A stretch of DNA of 64,000 nt from Notolepis coatsorum (lineage: Eukaryota; Chordata; Actinopteri; Aulopiformes; Paralepididae). The stretch lies in the NCBI GenBank assembly GCA_963971535.1, contig OZ020589.1:89836683-89900682 (forward strand), written 5' to 3'. The notes beneath the pieces are model-generated. The model had not been told where the DNA came from. It ran no database searches and saw nothing but the letters and a program-made list of their open reading frames with translations. Of the stretch, positions 9,703 through 20,241 are shown piece by piece (position 1 is the stretch's first letter; every line of letters starts with the position of its first letter). The position numbers and the translations under genes were made by a program.

Positions 9703-11012
9703 AAGTCAAGTCAAGTCAAGTCAAGAGTTTTAATTGTCACGGCATACAGGTATACAATGAAATGCGGGTGGTCTTGCCCGCAACGATGTGCAATACAGTG
9801 GTACATATAATAGAATCAAAAGAAGAAAACAACATTGTGCAGTAACAGGTAGCAGGTAACATGGAGTGACATCTCGGTATCTGTACATAGTTATTTACAG
9901 AGCATGTGTGACATGCTAGTTAGCTTTGGTAGTGCAATACACTGTTCCTGTTATTCTAATTTAAAGTGTCCTTTCCTTTGGCCATAAGTGTGCGTGTGTG
10001 CGACATGAGTGTGTGCCCGCTCATGTTAAAGTGTTAAGTGGCTGCTCGTGTGTGAGCGTGCACAGTGTGCGTGTCGTGTGTGTGTTCATGTGTGCTTGTG
10101 TGTGGACAGTTCAATGTTCTGAGCACTCAATGTTCATTGTTCATGGCTCTGATGGCCTGGGGGAAGAAGCTGAGCCTAAGCCGCTCTGTCCTAGTAGCTG
10201 GGGTTCGCAGGCGTCTGCCTGACCTCAGCAGCTGAAACAGGCTGTTATTGGGGTGGTGAGGGTCTTTCATTATCCTGCAGGCTCTGGATTTGCACCTCTT
10301 GTTGTATAGAACCTGCAGGGGGGGTAGTGCAATACCCGTGGTACGCTCGGCTGAGCGCACCACTTTCTGTAGGGGCTTCTTGTCCTGTGCCGTGCTGTTT
10401 CCATACCAGGCAGTGATGTTTCCGGTCAGGATGCTCTCTACAGCTCCTGAGTAGAAGGACTGGAGTATCTTCCCCGATACTCTGAACTTCCTTAACTGTC
10501 TCAGGTGGTAGAGACGCTGTTTCGCCTTCTTTACTACTGTGTCTATGTGTGTTGACCATGTCAGGTCCTCTGAGATGTGGACCCCCAGGTACTTGAAGCT
10601 GCTCACCCTGTCCACGGTAGCCCCGTTTATCATCAGTGGTGTGTGTGTCTCCTGCTGTCCTCTCCTATAATCCACGATCAGTTCCTTGGTTTTGCCAATG
10701 TTCAGGAGCAGGCTGTTGTCCTGGCACCAGCGTTCCAGTACCTCAACCTCCTCCCGGTAGGCCTTCTCGTCGTTGTCCGAGATCAGCCCCACCACCACCG
10801 TGTCATCTGCGAACTTCACTATGGAGTTGGAGCTGAACTTGGCCACACAGTCGTGTGTGTAGAGTGAGTACAGCAGGGGGCTCAGAACACAGCCCTGGGG
10901 GGACCCGATGCTCAGGGTGATGGTGTTGGAGGTCTGACCCCCCACCCTGACCGCCTGGGGTCTTTCGCTCAGAAAGTCCAGTACCCAGGCGCTCAGGGTA
11001 ATAATAATAATA
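9703..11012 (-). pseudogene. LINE (jockey/I-group) reverse transcriptase fragment
   Basis: The minus-strand frame that stops at 10127 contains the second half of a reverse transcriptase: [20 protein letters not shown], then the catalytic [10 protein letters not shown] (plus-strand ~10810), the [17 protein letters not shown] block, [14 protein letters not shown], and the long C-terminal tail with [12 protein letters not shown]. It is 5' truncated at about 11012, next to an (AAT)n stretch. The 3' end is marked by (TTGAC)n, seen as TCAAG repeats at 9704-9722. It belongs to the same family as 56165-59065. It inserted into the hAT element at 9565-12746. Lacking endonuclease and half the polymerase, it is dead. 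Confidence 0.8.
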
Positions 11013-11292
11013 ATGTAAGTATCTAAAGTAAAAGTACGCATTCTACATGACGTGTATTCCAGTGCTTGGGAGCATTCAATCCTCAATCTATTGACCTCTA
11101 AAAGTTATGTTAAAAGTGGTATGTGGTCCAGTTGTGCTGCTCTGATTAAAGATTATGTTAAAGTGGTATGTGGTCCAGTTACGCTGCTCTGATTACGTCC
11201 TCTTGAAGTTGTCAGGCTTCAAATGTGAAAGTATATAATCTTTAGGGCTGTCTTAAATACTTCGAAGCTTCGTTCGTTTTTATTTTTACTTC

Positions 11293-11350
<58 letters not shown>
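11293..11350. repeat. (GT)n microsatellite
   Basis: About 29 uninterrupted GT dinucleotides. Confidence 0.95.
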
Positions 11351-11351
<1 letters not shown>

Positions 11352-11354
11352 ATG

Positions 11355-11825
11355 GGGCCATTGGGTGGGGCCGGGGGACAAATACACTGGAGGAAAGTAA
11401 CCCAGCTCAGCACTGCCCAAATTATATCATCACTATTGCCTGTTTGAAGGATATCATCCTCAAACACATATACACCACCTACACGCCTATTCTCAGTCCT
11501 TGCCCCACAATGGTGGAATGAACTACCCACCCCAGTTAGGACAGCCGAATCCCGTCCAATCTTTCGCCGCCGACTAAAGACGCACTTCTTCAACCATTAT
11601 CTGAAATAAAATAAAAAAAATAAAATAAAAAAAATCTAACCCTAACTAACCTTACTGTCATGCACTTGTCCTAATAAACTAACCTACACTGTAACACGCA
11701 ACACTTTTATGAATATTGTTACTCAGCTGATAAGAGTTGTATCCTTCCTGATGACCTGTCGTACAGAACTTGTAAGTCGCTTTGGATAAAAGCATCAGCT
11801 AAATGACTAAATGTAAATGTGAATG
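11355..11825 (+). mobile_element. L2-like LINE 3' end
   Basis: The frame over about 11490-11610 reads VLAPQWWNELPTPVRTAES, then FRRRLKTHFFNHYL: the terminal motif of L2-type LINE ORF2. It is followed at 11770-11820 by GTCGCTTTGGATAAAAGC, then AAATGACTAAATGTAAATG, the 3' tail widely shared by fish L2 elements and their SINEs. 5' truncated, non-functional. Confidence 0.75.
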
Positions 11826-12748
11826 TAAATGCCTTGTAGAATTCCACACATAAGAAAGAAAGATACTGGGATGAATAAACAAAATAGGAAATAAAATGTA
11901 GAAATGCATGCAATACATAAATAAATATGAATCTCCATATATGAAATAGAACATTTAGATAAGGTGCTACTGAGATGTTTTGGTGAGTTCTTTGTTTTTT
12001 TGTGGAAGTAGCCCTTCTTAAAAATGCATGAACATTCACTGATAATTGGTCTGTAGTGGAGTCTACAAGGTCTACATTGCCGGACCTTGTAGACTGACAT
12101 AATTCTGTGCATAGTTTAGTCTACACAGGCCATATTTCAAATAATCAAAATCTTACTTCATTCATCTTAAACATTCTTGATTTGGGGGATTGGTAGTTCC
12201 CATGAAATCTGAAGTTGTTCAAACGACAACAGCGATCCACCTTGAATTAAATCACACAGCCGTGTTGGCTGCGTCACAGTCACGAAAGGGGCTACTTAAT
12301 TCATTAATCCAATCCACTTTATTTATAGAGCACATTTAAAAACAACAAAGTTTACCAAAGTGCTGTACAAGTCCCACAACATAAGATAAAAATTAAAAAA
12401 TTAAAAATTATATATAAAAGAAAATGTATTAATTAAAATTCGAATTAAAATCGAAGCTCGGCCCCGAAGCTTCGATTGCCAAAAAAAAATTCGAAGGTCA
12501 GCCCTAATAATCTTCATACATTTTTACCATGTTTTCTATGCTTAAAGCTTCATCTTCAAAGTAACTAGTAACTGATGGGTTCAAATAAATGTAGTGGGGT
12601 AAAAAGTACAATATTTCCTTTGAAATGTAGTGGAGTAAAAGTATAAAGTTCCCTAAAAGGAAAATACTCACGTAAAGTATAAGTAGCTTGAAATTGTACT
12701 TAAATACAGTACTTGAGTAAAAGTACTTAGTTACTTTCAACCACTGAT

Positions 12749-12940
12749 AGCAACTCATTGCACACTCTGCACTGTGCAATGATCTTGCCTTACCTGCATT
12801 ACTGCACAGAGGTATGGGGTAACACATACAAAACAACCATAAATACATTGACTATCCTACAAAAAAGAGCAATAAGAGTAATAAACAATGCAGGATATCG
12901 GGACCACACAGACACACTGTTTCTATAATCACACATTTTG
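12749..12940 (+). pseudogene. LINE (CR1/L2 group) ORF2 tail, first half
   Basis: Reads LPYLHYCTEVWGNTYKTTIN, then LQKRAIRVINNAGYRDHTDT: the region after reverse transcriptase in CR1/L2-group LINEs. The reading is cut at about 12940 and continues at 23164, so an originally continuous LINE was split by the whole 12941-23163 insertion complex. The LINE begins right at the hAT end at 12746, so its 5' end is truncated there. Confidence 0.75.
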
Positions 12941-13666
12941 AAGTTATATAGCATACTTGGCTATCGCGTCTCGCTCTGCCAATGAGATAACCTCTTATCT
13001 CCACGGCCCACACACATATTGTGCACACGAAACAAACAAATGCACCCACTTACACGTGACCAAGCCACTCCCATGCGTCTCCCTATATGATGCCGGAAAT
13101 GGTCACACTCCACCTTCCTCATTTAGTTTCCAACGCGGAAGTAGCAGTGCACTCCGTGAACTAGTTGTTATGAAATGCAGGGAGAAATTACACAATGTTG
13201 GGTATTCGCCAGAAGTTCACCAGCCCCCGGAATCTTCTCGGCACATCCTAACAGCGCAACGGGCCTGTCCTGGGTTTTCCTCGTCTCGTGACAGCGGACC
13301 GAGGGATGTCGCGCGACGGTTAGCAGTCGAGCTAAGTCGTGCACAGGTAGGGGCTGCGCTATCAGGCATTGATACTAGCATGAGTAATACTGCTCGTTGT
13401 CCCGTGAGACAACCGAGTGATGTATTGGCGCGGGGGGCGGGATGTTTGGGAAAACATGGTCATCATGACTCTTTTTTGGGTGTTTTTCCAAGTATCGTAG
13501 AGCGCACGGCTAATGCTAATGCTACAATGTTGGGACGCCGTTCCCATTTTCCCCGCCGTGGGCTGTCGCCACTCTTCCCTCCTCTTAACCGTTTCATTGC
13601 TGAAGGTCAATCGGTGTCTAATGTGGGGGGTTTTGCTGAGGCTTATTTACTTATTTAGTCAGGCAG

Positions 13667-15207
13667 GCCCTCTATGTCTATATTTGAACCACCTACCTCG
13701 GAAGAAATACAAAATATTATTTTAAATTTAAAAAACTCAGCAGCAGGTTATGATAATATTAAAAGTAGTCTGCTTAAAGAGGTATTACCTTCAATAATTT
13801 AGCCATTGAACCATGTTTTTTCACTCTCCCTGGAAACAGGTGTTGTTCCAAGAGACTTGAAAGTGGCAAAAGTTATACCTCTGTTTAAATCTGGTGACTC
13901 ATCCTTATTTTCCAATTACCGTCCAATTTTGTTATTACCGTCCATGTCTAAAATATTGGAGAAGCTGGTTTATACCAGAATTTTTAAACATCTTAATGAC
14001 AATAATATATTATATGAACATCAATACGGTTTCAGACAAAAACACTCTACGTACATAGCTCTCTTACAGTTTATAGATAGAATCACAGATGCACTAGACA
14101 ATAAGCAATTTTCAATTGGTATATTTCTGGATCTATCCAAAGCATTTGATACTCTGGACCATAAAATACTTATATCAAAGCTTCAGGGGTATGGTTTGGC
14201 TGGCGACGTGATTAAATGGCTCAGTGACTATCTTTATAATAGGGAACAGTTTGTTTCCATAAATGGCAATGACTCTGACAGGGCAAAGCTAGTCTGTGGG
14301 GTTCCTCATGGCTCTATACTTGGCCCCCTTTTATTTTTGATTTATATAAATGAATTTGCTTGGGTATCTCCTAGAGTATTCTCGATCTTGTTTGCTGATG
14401 ACACCAACATTATAATGTCACATGAGAATTTTGCAGTATTAATTAGGGAAGCAAATTATGGTTTATCTTGTGTCTCAGATTGGTTCCAGACTAATAAGCT
14501 ATCGTTAAATGTAGAAAAATCGAATTTTATTGTATTTTGTAATAAAGGTAAAAGTTATTCGAAAAAGGAGGCAAAGCTATTAATCAGTAACACCAAAATC
14601 AAACAAGTAACTTCAACAAAGTTTTTAGGGATCCTAGTTGATGATAAACTCAATTGGAAAAAACACATTGATCATGTTTGTAAAAAAGCAATGAAGTCAG
14701 TATGGTATAATTAGGAAGGTGTGTTCATTGATAAATAGAAGTTGTTTTTTAATCCTGTATTATAGTCTTATCTTTCCTTACATATCTTATTGTAACATAA
14801 TATGGGCTAGCACTCATTCATCTCATCTTCAAAAAAGATTTGTTAGACTGGCAACCCTCTCAGATTGATTTGAACCATCTGCTCCTCTTTTCAAGAAAAT
14901 AAACATTAACATGAGGTTAATTCTTTACAGATATGTATATTTGTGTACAAATGCATTCATGATCACAATCTACCAAATGGTTTTAATAGTTTTTTCTTTT
15001 AATTCAGATGTTCATTCATATGCTACATGTCAGTCCAGGGACCTGCATATACCTTATTGTGGTACTTCACTTAGGCAGTTCTCAGTGAGGTATAGAGGGT
15101 CCAATCTTTGGAATGCAGCTGATCCTATGCTGAGGAAATCTCCATCTCTGCTTATTTTTAAAGCAAACTACAAAATAATTCTCATATCCAAAAGTAGTAG
15201 ATAGATA
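13667..15207 (+). pseudogene. LINE reverse transcriptase (CR1/L2 group), nearly complete domain
   Basis: The domain starts at about 13680 (EIQNIILNLKNSAAGYDNIK). It passes a stop codon near 13800 and then runs as an open 302-codon frame (13806-14714) with FLDLSKAFDTLDHKILISKL, GVPHGSILGPLLFLIYI and the catalytic FADD, followed by the thumb motif TKFLGILVDDKLNWKKHIDH. The C-terminal tail follows in shifted frames up to 15204 (SNLWNAADPML). The 3' end is near 15520 (GTTAATAAACAAACAAA). The endonuclease domain is missing. At least one stop and several frameshifts make it non-functional, though the polymerase core is well preserved. Confidence 0.8.
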
Positions 15208-15529
15208 AATAGGTCATACATGTAGGTATGCATTTGGTTATGTGGGCGGGTAGGTTTGTAGGCAGGTGGGTGGGTTGTTATATATGATTATGTACACAGT
15301 ATATGCATGTATGTACTGTGTGTATGTATGTTTGTATTAACACAAATCTTTTGAATGTATTCTGGTATTTTATAATATGCATATTTTTGTATTTTTGTAT
15401 GTTTGATTTTATAAAACGGGAAGTTCTTGATAAACCTCTAGGCTTCTAACTTCTCCTTCACAATCTCCTTCACAAACTTATTATGTATTGTTTTTACTTC
15501 TGTTTAACTGTGTTAATAAACAAACAAAT

Positions 15530-15840
15530 TATCTGCCGATATTGGCATTAAAATGTGATATCGGAAAATATCTGTGTCGTTTTTCTTTTTTACATTTATT
15601 TAACCATTATTTACCCAGGCAAGCAAGTAATAACAGATTCTGATTTTATTTATTGTCAAAAGTATGCATAATGTTGTGTTAATTCCACGACAAGAGATAT
15701 TTAATGTTAATTACCTGAAATTATTCAATTTTTTTGGGGGGGAAACCTTGCATATATCGGTATCGGTTGATATCGGTTGATATCGGTATCGGAAATTAAG
15801 AGTTGGACAATATCGGTATAGGTAAAAAAGCCAATATCGA
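15530..15840. repeat. GATATCGG-rich repeat, hAT-like
   Basis: Repeated words GATATCGG and TATCGGTATCGG, and CTGCCGATATTGGCATTAAA near 15531, are typical of dispersed hAT-type repeats in fish. No intact ends identified. Confidence 0.4.
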
Positions 15841-16140
15841 TGGACATGACTGGGGGTTCTGTCTCCCAGGCGGTTCTGGGGTCTGGGACCTCTCCTGCGT
15901 CCCGCCATTTGGTGGGCTAGCAGGGGTGGGTGGGTGTGGGCCATGGAGTGTTGTGTCACACATGGTCCCGCCTGTGCTGTGCATTCAGGGGTACCTGGTT
16001 CCCCCTTTTTCCCACTTTGGTGGAGTTGACTGCCTCCCCCCCTTCTTTAGGACGGGCGGGTGGACGGGACTCCCCTCCTCCCTGGCTGGGGCTTACGGGC
16101 CCTCAGGGGGTACACTTGTCGGGCCACGCGTCCGTTCTGC
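15841..16140. other. G-rich non-coding stretch
   Basis: Similar in base style to 1-520. Overlapping short frames only; no gene recognised. Confidence 0.35.
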
Positions 16141-16344
16141 CCCATATCTCATTGGCGAGACGCGATAGCCAAGTATGCTATATAACGAAAGGTTATTTCA
16201 TAACCTAGTTATATGAATACTGGCTGAGCGTCTCGCTCTTAGCGCCCTGAGGTCCCTTGGATGGTTTTTTCCGCTTATGGAAATCGTTCTGAGGAAGGTG
16301 GAGCGTGACCATTTCCGGCGTCATATAGGGAGACGCATGGGAGT

Positions 16345-18934
16345 TGTTATGGTTTGTAACCGACCCCAATCGCACAACACAAGACAGGTATGATGGTTTG
16401 CCAAGAAACAGATATTTATTTAGAACAGGGAAAAAGGGCACTGTCCCTTTAAGGGAGAAAACACAAAACACTGGAATAACACAAGAGGGGAAGGTAAAGT
16501 GCCTTTAAGAGGCGGGCAGGAAAAGGGAACACTATGGGAAGGTTAGGGAACGCCTAAGGGAAGGTTAAGGGAACGCCTAGGGAACAGAGGAACTAGAGAC
16601 TAGGAGAAACTAGGGAAAGAGGACTAGGGACTAGGAGAACTAGGGATAGAGGACTAGGGACTAGGTGGAACTAGAAGGGGAGAACTTGGGACAGAGGGGA
16701 CTGAGGCCCGCGGAGGCGGGCTGGGGAACAGGGAGGAACTGGGGACAGAGAACCGCGGAGGCGGGCTGGGGACAGGGAGGAACTGGGGACTGGTGGGAAA
16801 ACATCTGGGCCGCTCTGCAGAACAGAGGAGAGGGTTAATATTCAAAGGGAACAAACAGAGCAGATGCAGAACAGTCCAAATAACAAAGTAACAAAGTAAA
16901 TACTATCTTCGTGTGAACAAACACACAGTGGGAGATGAAATGTCCAAAATAATATCCACGAGAGAACAAAACAGAGTGGGAGATGAAATGTCCAAACTAA
17001 TAACTAAGTGAGAACTAAAGGAGGCAATACGCTGGGTGAGTGACATCACAATCAAAACTCACCCAGGCGTATGCGTAATGGTGCAGGAACAGCAGCGGGA
17101 CGAGGGCAAGGGGCATTACGCTGAGTGAGTGACATCACAATCAAAACTCACCCAGGCGTATGCGTAAAGGTACAGGGACAGCAGCGGGAACGGGGGCAAG
17201 AGGCATTATGCTGAGTGAGTGACATCACAATCAAAACTCACCCAGGCGTATGCGTAAAGGTACAGGGACAGCAGCGGGAACGGGGGCAAGAGGCATTGCG
17301 CTGGGTGAGTGACATCACAATCAAAACTCACCCAGGCGTAATGGTACAGGGACAGCAGCGGGGCGAGGGCATCGCCACCGGGTGGCTGGCTGTCCGAGCC
17401 GAGGGACAGAGTGCTGGAACAGTGGCGGTGGCGAGGGTGTCGTCCACCGGGTAGCCACTGTCGGAGCCGAGGAACAGAGTGCGCGCCACACCTTGGTGTG
17501 CGCGTCGGAACAGTGGCGGTGGCGAGGGTGTCGTCCACCGGGTAGCCGCTGTCGGAGCCGAGGAACAGAGTGCGCGCCACACCTTGGTGTGCGCGTCGGA
17601 ACAGTGGCGGTGGCGAGGGTGTCGTCCACCGGGTAGCCGCTGTCGGAGCCGAGGAACAGAGTGCGCGCCACACCTTGGTGTGCGCGTCGGAACAGTGGCG
17701 GTGGCGAGGGTGTCGTCCACCGGGTAGCCGCTGTCGGAGCCGAGGAACAGAGTGCGCGCCACACCTTGGTGTGCGCGTCGGAACAGTGGCGGTGGCGAGG
17801 GTGTCGTCCACCGGGTAGCCGCTGTCGGAGCCGAGGAACAGAGTGCGCGCCACACCTTGGTGTGCGCGTCGGAACCGAGAGACGCATCTGGTGCGTCTGC
17901 GTGGAGGAGTGTGCCAAGCAGGAAGGTCTGGAAGATGCGCGTCGGCGCGCTGAGGTCTGGAGAGCGTGCCAAGCTCGAAGGTCTGGAAGATGCGCGTCTG
18001 TGCGCTGGTACGGAGGAGCGTGCCAAGCTCGAAGGTCTGGAAGATGCGCGTCTGTGCGCTGGTACGGAGGAGCGTGCCAAGCTCGAAGGTCTGGAAGATG
18101 CGCGTCTGTGCGCTGGTACGGAGGAGCGTGCCAAGCTCGAAGGTCTGAAGTGGAACACTGGAATACCTCCCGTAGAGGATTAGAGAGCGCAGTACAGTGT
18201 CTCCCTCCAGGCAAACGGCGGCAGGTGGCGAAGGCTTGAGCGCATCTGGCGCGCTGGTCTGGAGTGGAACACTGGAATACCTCCCGTAGAGAATTAGAGA
18301 GCGCAGTACAATGTCTCCCTCCAGGCAAACGGCGACAGGTGGCCAAAGCCCTTGAAGATGCGCGTTGCGCGCTGGTGACTGGAGAGCGTGCCAAGCCCTT
18401 GCAGATGCGCGTTGCGCGCTGGTGACTGGAGAGCGTGCCAAGCCCGAGGGTCCGGGAGATGCGCGTTGGTCTAGATGTGCGTCAGGACGAACAGCTGCGC
18501 TGGGGTCTGCAGTGGAACGCTGGGGTGCCTCCCGTGGAAGTTACAGGGAGCGCAGAACAGTCTCCTCCACAGGCTACGGCGACAGCAGACGAAGGCTGGA
18601 GCAAAACATCTCAAGGCTGGAGAAATCCATATACAGCATTGGTAGACCAGAGGATCTCCCGAAAGAGTCTAGATGTTAGAGGAAATGACTCAGCATGAAT
18701 ACAACACGACCCCACGCCGAAACGAGGGGAAGAGCCCTGGTATTTAAAGCCCACAGGGGAACTAATTAGCCTGCCACCACAGGTGCGAGAGGTAATTGAT
18801 AATAGTCCAGGTGTGGCCACTGAGAGTAAAGAACGAGAGGGTGGGGGCTAGAGAGAGTGAGTGAGAAGGGAATTTCTAACAGTAGGCTTTAAAGAAACAG
18901 AGAAAAGGTGGTGAGCAGCGGGCAAAACCTCACA
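16345..18934 (-). repeat. 3' LTR (2590 bp)
   Basis: Near-identical to the copy at 20242-23019 apart from two missing 90-bp-class units. It contains, in plus order, AACTAGGGA-type short repeats (16550-16800), four ~90-bp units starting TGACATCACAATC at 17041, 17130, 17220 and 17310, about five 91-bp units (17480-17870), and about four 54-bp units (17930-18150). A duplicated block around CTCCCTCCAGGCAAACGGCG follows. Confidence 0.85.
17479..17870. repeat. 91-bp minisatellite inside the LTR
   Basis: About four to five tandem units with GTGTCGTCCACCGGGTAGCC; the array is repeated at 21564-21955 in the second LTR. Because 91 is not divisible by three, each copy shifts frame and all frames stay open, which produces spurious long frames of 276-411 codons on the minus strand. 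Confidence 0.9.
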
Positions 18935-20241
18935 GTACCCCCCCCTCAACGGGAGCCACCCGGCGACCCAAAACAAATACAGACAGAGTGGCAGGGGGCA
19001 AAACAAGAGGTACTGGCCAAGCCAGCAGGGGAAGCCACCACAAGAGTGGGGCTAGCAAAAGAAACAGGGTCGCCGAGGGGTAACTAGGGTAGCAGAGGGG
19101 CAACTGGTCTAGAGGAACTGGGTCTAGAGAACTAGTCTAGCGAACTGGGCAAGAGAACTGGTCTAGAGAACTGGTTTAGAGAACTGGTCTAGAGAACTGG
19201 TCTAGAGGAACTGGTCTAGAGGAACTGGGTCTAGAGAACTGGTCTAGAGCAACTGGTCTAGAGGAACTGAGGGGCAAGCAGGGTAGCTAAGGGGTAACCA
19301 TGGAAGCACCGGGAAAGGGCTAGCAGAGGGAAGGTTAGCTGCCAGGGCACTGATAGCTACAGGGCCTATGCTAGCTGTACTGCTACATCAACATAGAGGC
19401 TGCGCAAGCTGCCGGAGCCAGGCTAGCAGAGGGAAAGGGTAGCTGCCAGGGCACTGATAGCTACAGGGCCTATGCTAGCTGTACTGCTACATCAACATAG
19501 AGGCTGCGCTAGCTGCCGGAGCTAGGCTGGCAGACAGGGCTGGACCAGCATGAGAGCACAAGCTAGCTGGAAGGACAGTCCTAGCTGTGTGAGAAAAACT
19601 GACCTTGCTAGCTGAAAGGGCAGTCCTAGCAGTGGGATAAACTACACAAAAAAGTGGAGGCCATGCAGAGGGACCGGGTTAGCTGCTTGGGCCTGGCTAG
19701 CTACAGGGCCCATGCCAGCTGCAAGGCTGCATTAACATAGAGGCTGTGCTAACAGCCGGGGCCAAGCTAGCAGACCGGGGCCATGCAGAGGGAAACTGGG
19801 TTAGCTGCTTGGGCCTGGCTAGCTACAGGGCCCATGCCAGCTGCAAGGCTGCATAAACATAGAGGCTGTGCTAGCAGCCGGGGCTAAGCTAGCAGACAGG
19901 GGCTCTGCTGAGGGACTGGGTTAGCTGCCAGGGCATGGCTAGCTACAGGGGGGTCAAACAGGGCAAAACGGGAAGCAAACAGGGGAGCTAACCGGGGAGA
20001 CTAACAAGCTAAACAGGGGAGTAACAGGCTAACAAGGGAGCTAAACAGGACTAACAGGGAAGCTAAACTGGGCAAACAGGGAAGCTAACAGGGCTAACAG
20101 GGGAGCTAGAGGGGAGACTAACAAGCTAACAGGGGAGCTAACAGGGCTAACAGGGGAGCTAGAGGGAACAAGAAAAAAAAAAGGCAAACTCAACATACAC
20201 CGTCTGTGCTGGCTGGGGTCGTCGATTTGGTGGGGTCGTAC
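18935..20241 (-). other. Internal region of the LTR element, no proteins
   Basis: 1307 bases made mostly of short imperfect repeats: TCTAGAGAACTGG-like units at about 19100-19270, two copies of a ~110-base unit with GCTACATCAACATAGAGGCTG (19380, 19490), two to three copies of a related unit with GGGCCCATGCCAGCTGCAAG (19700-19830), and AACAGGGGAGCTAAC-like units (19970-20165). No frame resembles gag or pol, so any movement would need proteins from another element. Confidence 0.75.

Larger units (their letters stand above)
11243..12506. mobile_element. hAT element, TSD ATAATCTT
   Basis: Left end TAGGGCTGTCTTAAATACTT, right end TTCGAAGGTCAGCCCTA; both carry TTCGAAG-type subterminal motifs. The 8-base target duplication ATAATCTT is perfect (11235-11242 and 12507-12514), diagnostic for hAT. 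Inside are a (GT)n tract, an L2-like LINE end and a retroposon tail repeat at about 12300-12390. No transposase frame. Confidence 0.85.
9565..12746. mobile_element. hAT-type element (CAGTGGTGGAAG ends) with nested insertions
   Basis: Left end CAGTGGTGGAAGAAGTAC at 9565 and right end TTACTTTCAACCACTG at 12746 are the two termini of a very common fish hAT-type element made of AAGTAAAAGTA motifs. Its body is visible in pieces at 9565-9700, 11015-11240 and 12510-12746. The gaps are filled by a LINE (about 9703-11010) and by a second hAT (11243-12506). The 8 bases outside the ends (GATATCTG and ATAGCAAC) do not match, so flanks have changed or the two ends were brought together by recombination. 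No transposase. Confidence 0.65.
12941..16187. mobile_element. Inverted-repeat element carrying a LINE
   Basis: The left end GTTATATAGCATACTTGGCT (from ~12940) is mirrored by AGCCAAGTATGCTATATAAC ending at 16187; the arms continue with GCGTCTCGC and CCAATGAGATA, about 45 bases in all. GAA precedes the left end and follows the right end, a possible 3-base target duplication. Bases 12960-13120 are also homologous, inverted, to 23020-23105, so the two neighbouring elements are one family. The interior holds the LINE at 13667-15500 and G-rich repeats. The apparent frame 12957-13658 shows no domain. Boundaries are approximate. Confidence 0.5.

Noticed and set aside
12957-13658. 233-codon plus-strand open frame
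   Set aside because: It starts in transposon inverted-repeat sequence and has no domain; its end overlaps the approach to a LINE in another frame.
17206-18441. Long minus-strand open frames (411, 357 and 276 codons), repeated at 21381-22526
   Set aside because: They run through 90-, 91- and 54-bp tandem arrays inside LTRs, occur in several overlapping frames and show only repeat-derived wording with no domain; array periodicity keeps frames open.
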